Below the pieces are notes generated by a model. The model saw only the letters and a list, made by a program, of their open reading frames with translations, ran no database searches and had not been told where the DNA came from. Made by a program: the position numbers and the translations under genes. From contig CAKUJL010000082.1 of NCBI GenBank assembly GCA_934661715.1, positions 1 through 6,906 on the forward strand: 6,906 bases of DNA, written 5' to 3'. The DNA is from an uncultured Oscillospiraceae bacterium. Its GTDB lineage: Bacteria; Bacillota; Clostridia; Oscillospirales; Oscillospiraceae. The stretch's first letter is position 1; each line of letters begins with the position of its first letter. Below, piece after piece: positions 6,169-6,906 of the stretch.

Positions 6169-6254
6169 GATTTTTTAACGCCGGGCCGTGTATCATGCGT
6201 AATGCACAAATTTCAAGCCGCAAGCGCCGCGTCTTTCAGACATTCAGCATATGA

Positions 6255-6283
6255 ATTATAGCATATCTACCGAGTTCGCGCAA
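6255..6283 (-). promoter_or_regulatory. Extended -10 sigma-A-type promoter of the aminotransferase gene
   Basis: On the minus strand TTGCGC (6283-6278) is followed after 17 bp by a perfect TATAAT (6260-6255) preceded by TGC, which gives the TGn extension. The predicted start is near 6248, leaving a leader of about 94 nt before the ATG at 6154. No riboswitch or T-box signature was recognised in that leader. Confidence 0.75.
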
Positions 6284-6302
6284 GATGTCTGCGTGTAAAT
6301 TT

Positions 6303-6322
6303 TGCATTTCTCATGCATTTCT
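6303..6322. repeat. Two 9-bp direct repeats, 11-bp period, upstream of the aminotransferase promoter
   Basis: TGCATTTCT occurs at 6303-6311 and again at 6314-6322 (AGAAATGCA on the minus strand). The 11-bp period is one helical turn, and the pair lies at about -55 to -75 from the predicted aminotransferase start. That position would suit an activator, but chance in an A/T-rich stretch is possible. Confidence 0.35.
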
Positions 6323-6358
6323 TTCCACGTTTTGATCCGTCCCGGCATTTGGCCAGAC

Positions 6359-6391
6359 AAAAGCATCCCGCAGAAGGCTCTGCGGGACGCT
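6359..6391 (-). terminator. Intrinsic terminator of jag/khpB
   Basis: A 9-bp perfect stem TCCCGCAGA (6366-6374) / TCTGCGGGA (6379-6387) with loop AGGC extends past one mismatch by a GC/GC pair (6363-6364 with 6389-6390). On the minus strand it runs into TTTTGTC. It lies about 12 nt after the jag stop codon and separates jag from the aminotransferase transcription unit. Confidence 0.88.
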
Positions 6392-6402
6392 GGTGCGTTT
6401 GC

Positions 6403-6906
6403 TTATTCCTCGTTTCCGGCGTTCTTGTAGCGGCTGTAGGCCACGACAATGCGGCGGTTGGGCTCGGTGCCGGTCGAGTAGGTGGTGACGTCGGGGTAGT
6501 CCTGAAGCTCGGCGTGGATGACATGGCGCTCATAGGCGTTCATCGGCTCGAGGGTGATGTTCCGGCGATAGCGGGTAACCTTGCCGGCGACCTTGCGGGC
6601 CAGGCGCTGGAGCGACTCCTCGCGCTTGAGGCGGTAGTTCTCCGCGTCGACGTTGATGCGCACACGCTTGTTCTGGCCGCGGTTGACGGCGTAGTTCGCG
6701 AGGTGCTGGATGGCGTCGAGCGTTTCGCCGCGGCGTCCGATGAGAATGCCGAGGTTTTCGCCGACCAGATCGACCGAATAGCTCTCGTCCGCGTTTTTCA
6801 TCGCGTGCGGCACGGCGCTGGAGCCCATGTGCTCGAGAAGCCCCTTGATGAACTGCTCGATGCGCTCTTCCGTGGAGCCGGGCTCGGCGGGCGTGTAGAC
6901 CTTGGG
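6403..6906 (-). CDS. khpB: RNA-binding protein Jag/KhpB, C-terminal part (5' end outside window)
   Basis: Single-stranded-nucleic-acid binding protein Jag (KhpB/EloR), which in Firmicutes partners KhpA and influences cell elongation, division and spore functions through RNA binding. The frame is open to the right edge, so 167 C-terminal residues are visible, starting PKVYTPAEPGSTEERIEQF. The KH domain (about visible residues 26-105) contains the GxxG loop in GENLGILIGRRGETLDAIQH and the NYAVNR block. The R3H domain follows, with ERHVIH giving the R-x3-H motif, and ends in GTEPNRRIVVAYSR. The ATG at 6826-6828 is internal to conserved sequence (LLEHMGSSAV) and is not the start. The Jag-N domain should lie outside the window. 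In many Firmicutes jag follows rnpA-yidC near the replication origin and is followed by mnmE. Here a terminator follows and no mnmE is seen. Confidence 0.95.
   Translation of the reverse strand, partial: PKVYTPAEPGSTEERIEQFIKGLLEHMGSSAVPHAMKNADESYSVDLVGENLGILIGRRGETLDAIQHLANYAVNRGQNKRVRINVDAENYRLKREESLQRLARKVAGKVTRYRRNITLEPMNAYERHVIHAELQDYPDVTTYSTGTEPNRRIVVAYSRYKNAGNEE

Noticed and set aside
5384..6178. A 264-codon + strand frame opposite the aminotransferase gene
   Set aside because: Antisense to a fully motif-supported enzyme. The translation is Val/Asp/Gly-rich low complexity and fits a shadow of biased codons.
6155..6223. A 23-residue N-terminal extension of the aminotransferase
   Set aside because: The AAGGAGGT site and ATG at 6154 give a family-like N-terminus, and the extension would place the ribosome binding site inside the coding sequence.
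6155..6254. Possible riboswitch or T-box in the aminotransferase leader
   Set aside because: Only weak, short pairings are visible (for example GTCT-GAA-AGAC), with no T-box core sequence, no known aptamer motif and no terminator before the ribosome binding site.
1..6906. CRISPR array, tRNA/rRNA gene, integrase or transposase, toxin-antitoxin pair or defence system
   Set aside because: No regularly spaced repeats, no tRNA-like cloverleaf with a TTCGA arm, and no protein with matching domains were seen on either strand.

Overview
The window looks like chromosomal DNA from a GC-rich Firmicute, most likely a gut Clostridia lineage of the Oscillospiraceae/Ruminococcaceae type. The clues are the holB-ricT pair, a Jag/KhpB protein, strong AGGAGG-type ribosome binding sites, consensus sigma-A-like promoters, a lipoprotein solute-binding protein with an Ala/Glu/Thr linker, and a short palindromic intergenic repeat built on TGTAGGGGCGGACG. 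The taxon is inferred from gene content and style, not from a marker gene.

Layout, left to right. (1) The 3' part of an ABC-2 type permease gene on the + strand (1-636), cut by the left edge. (2) A near-perfect 15-bp hairpin (643-675) that can terminate transcription from both sides. (3) A two-gene minus-strand operon: holB (DNA polymerase III delta' subunit, 2306-3259) followed 31 bp later by ricT/yaaT (679-2274), which carries long charged tails at both ends. (4) A divergent promoter region (3260-3509). (5) A + strand gene for a lipoprotein substrate-binding protein of the iron-siderophore/cobalamin/heme class (3510-4709), without a permease or ATPase gene beside it in the window. (6) A 254-bp convergent intergenic region with a terminator at each end and a 107-bp palindromic repeat element between them. 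(7) A minus-strand PLP-dependent class I/II aminotransferase (4964-6154) with its own strong extended -10 promoter. (8) A terminator and then the 3' part of jag/khpB (6403-6906, minus strand), cut by the right edge.

The genes are mostly housekeeping: replication clamp loading (holB), RNA-processing control (ricT), RNA binding (khpB), amino-acid transamination, nutrient uptake and membrane export. They form five or six short transcription units separated by clear intrinsic terminators rather than one pathway. There is no gap above 300 bp without a gene, and no tRNA, rRNA, CRISPR array, transposase or phage gene was seen. I found no convincing new multi-gene system. The points most worth a second look are the extended RicT, the orphan binding protein with an inverted repeat in its leader, the palindromic repeat element, the degenerate nucleotide site of HolB and an 11-bp-period direct repeat upstream of the aminotransferase promoter.
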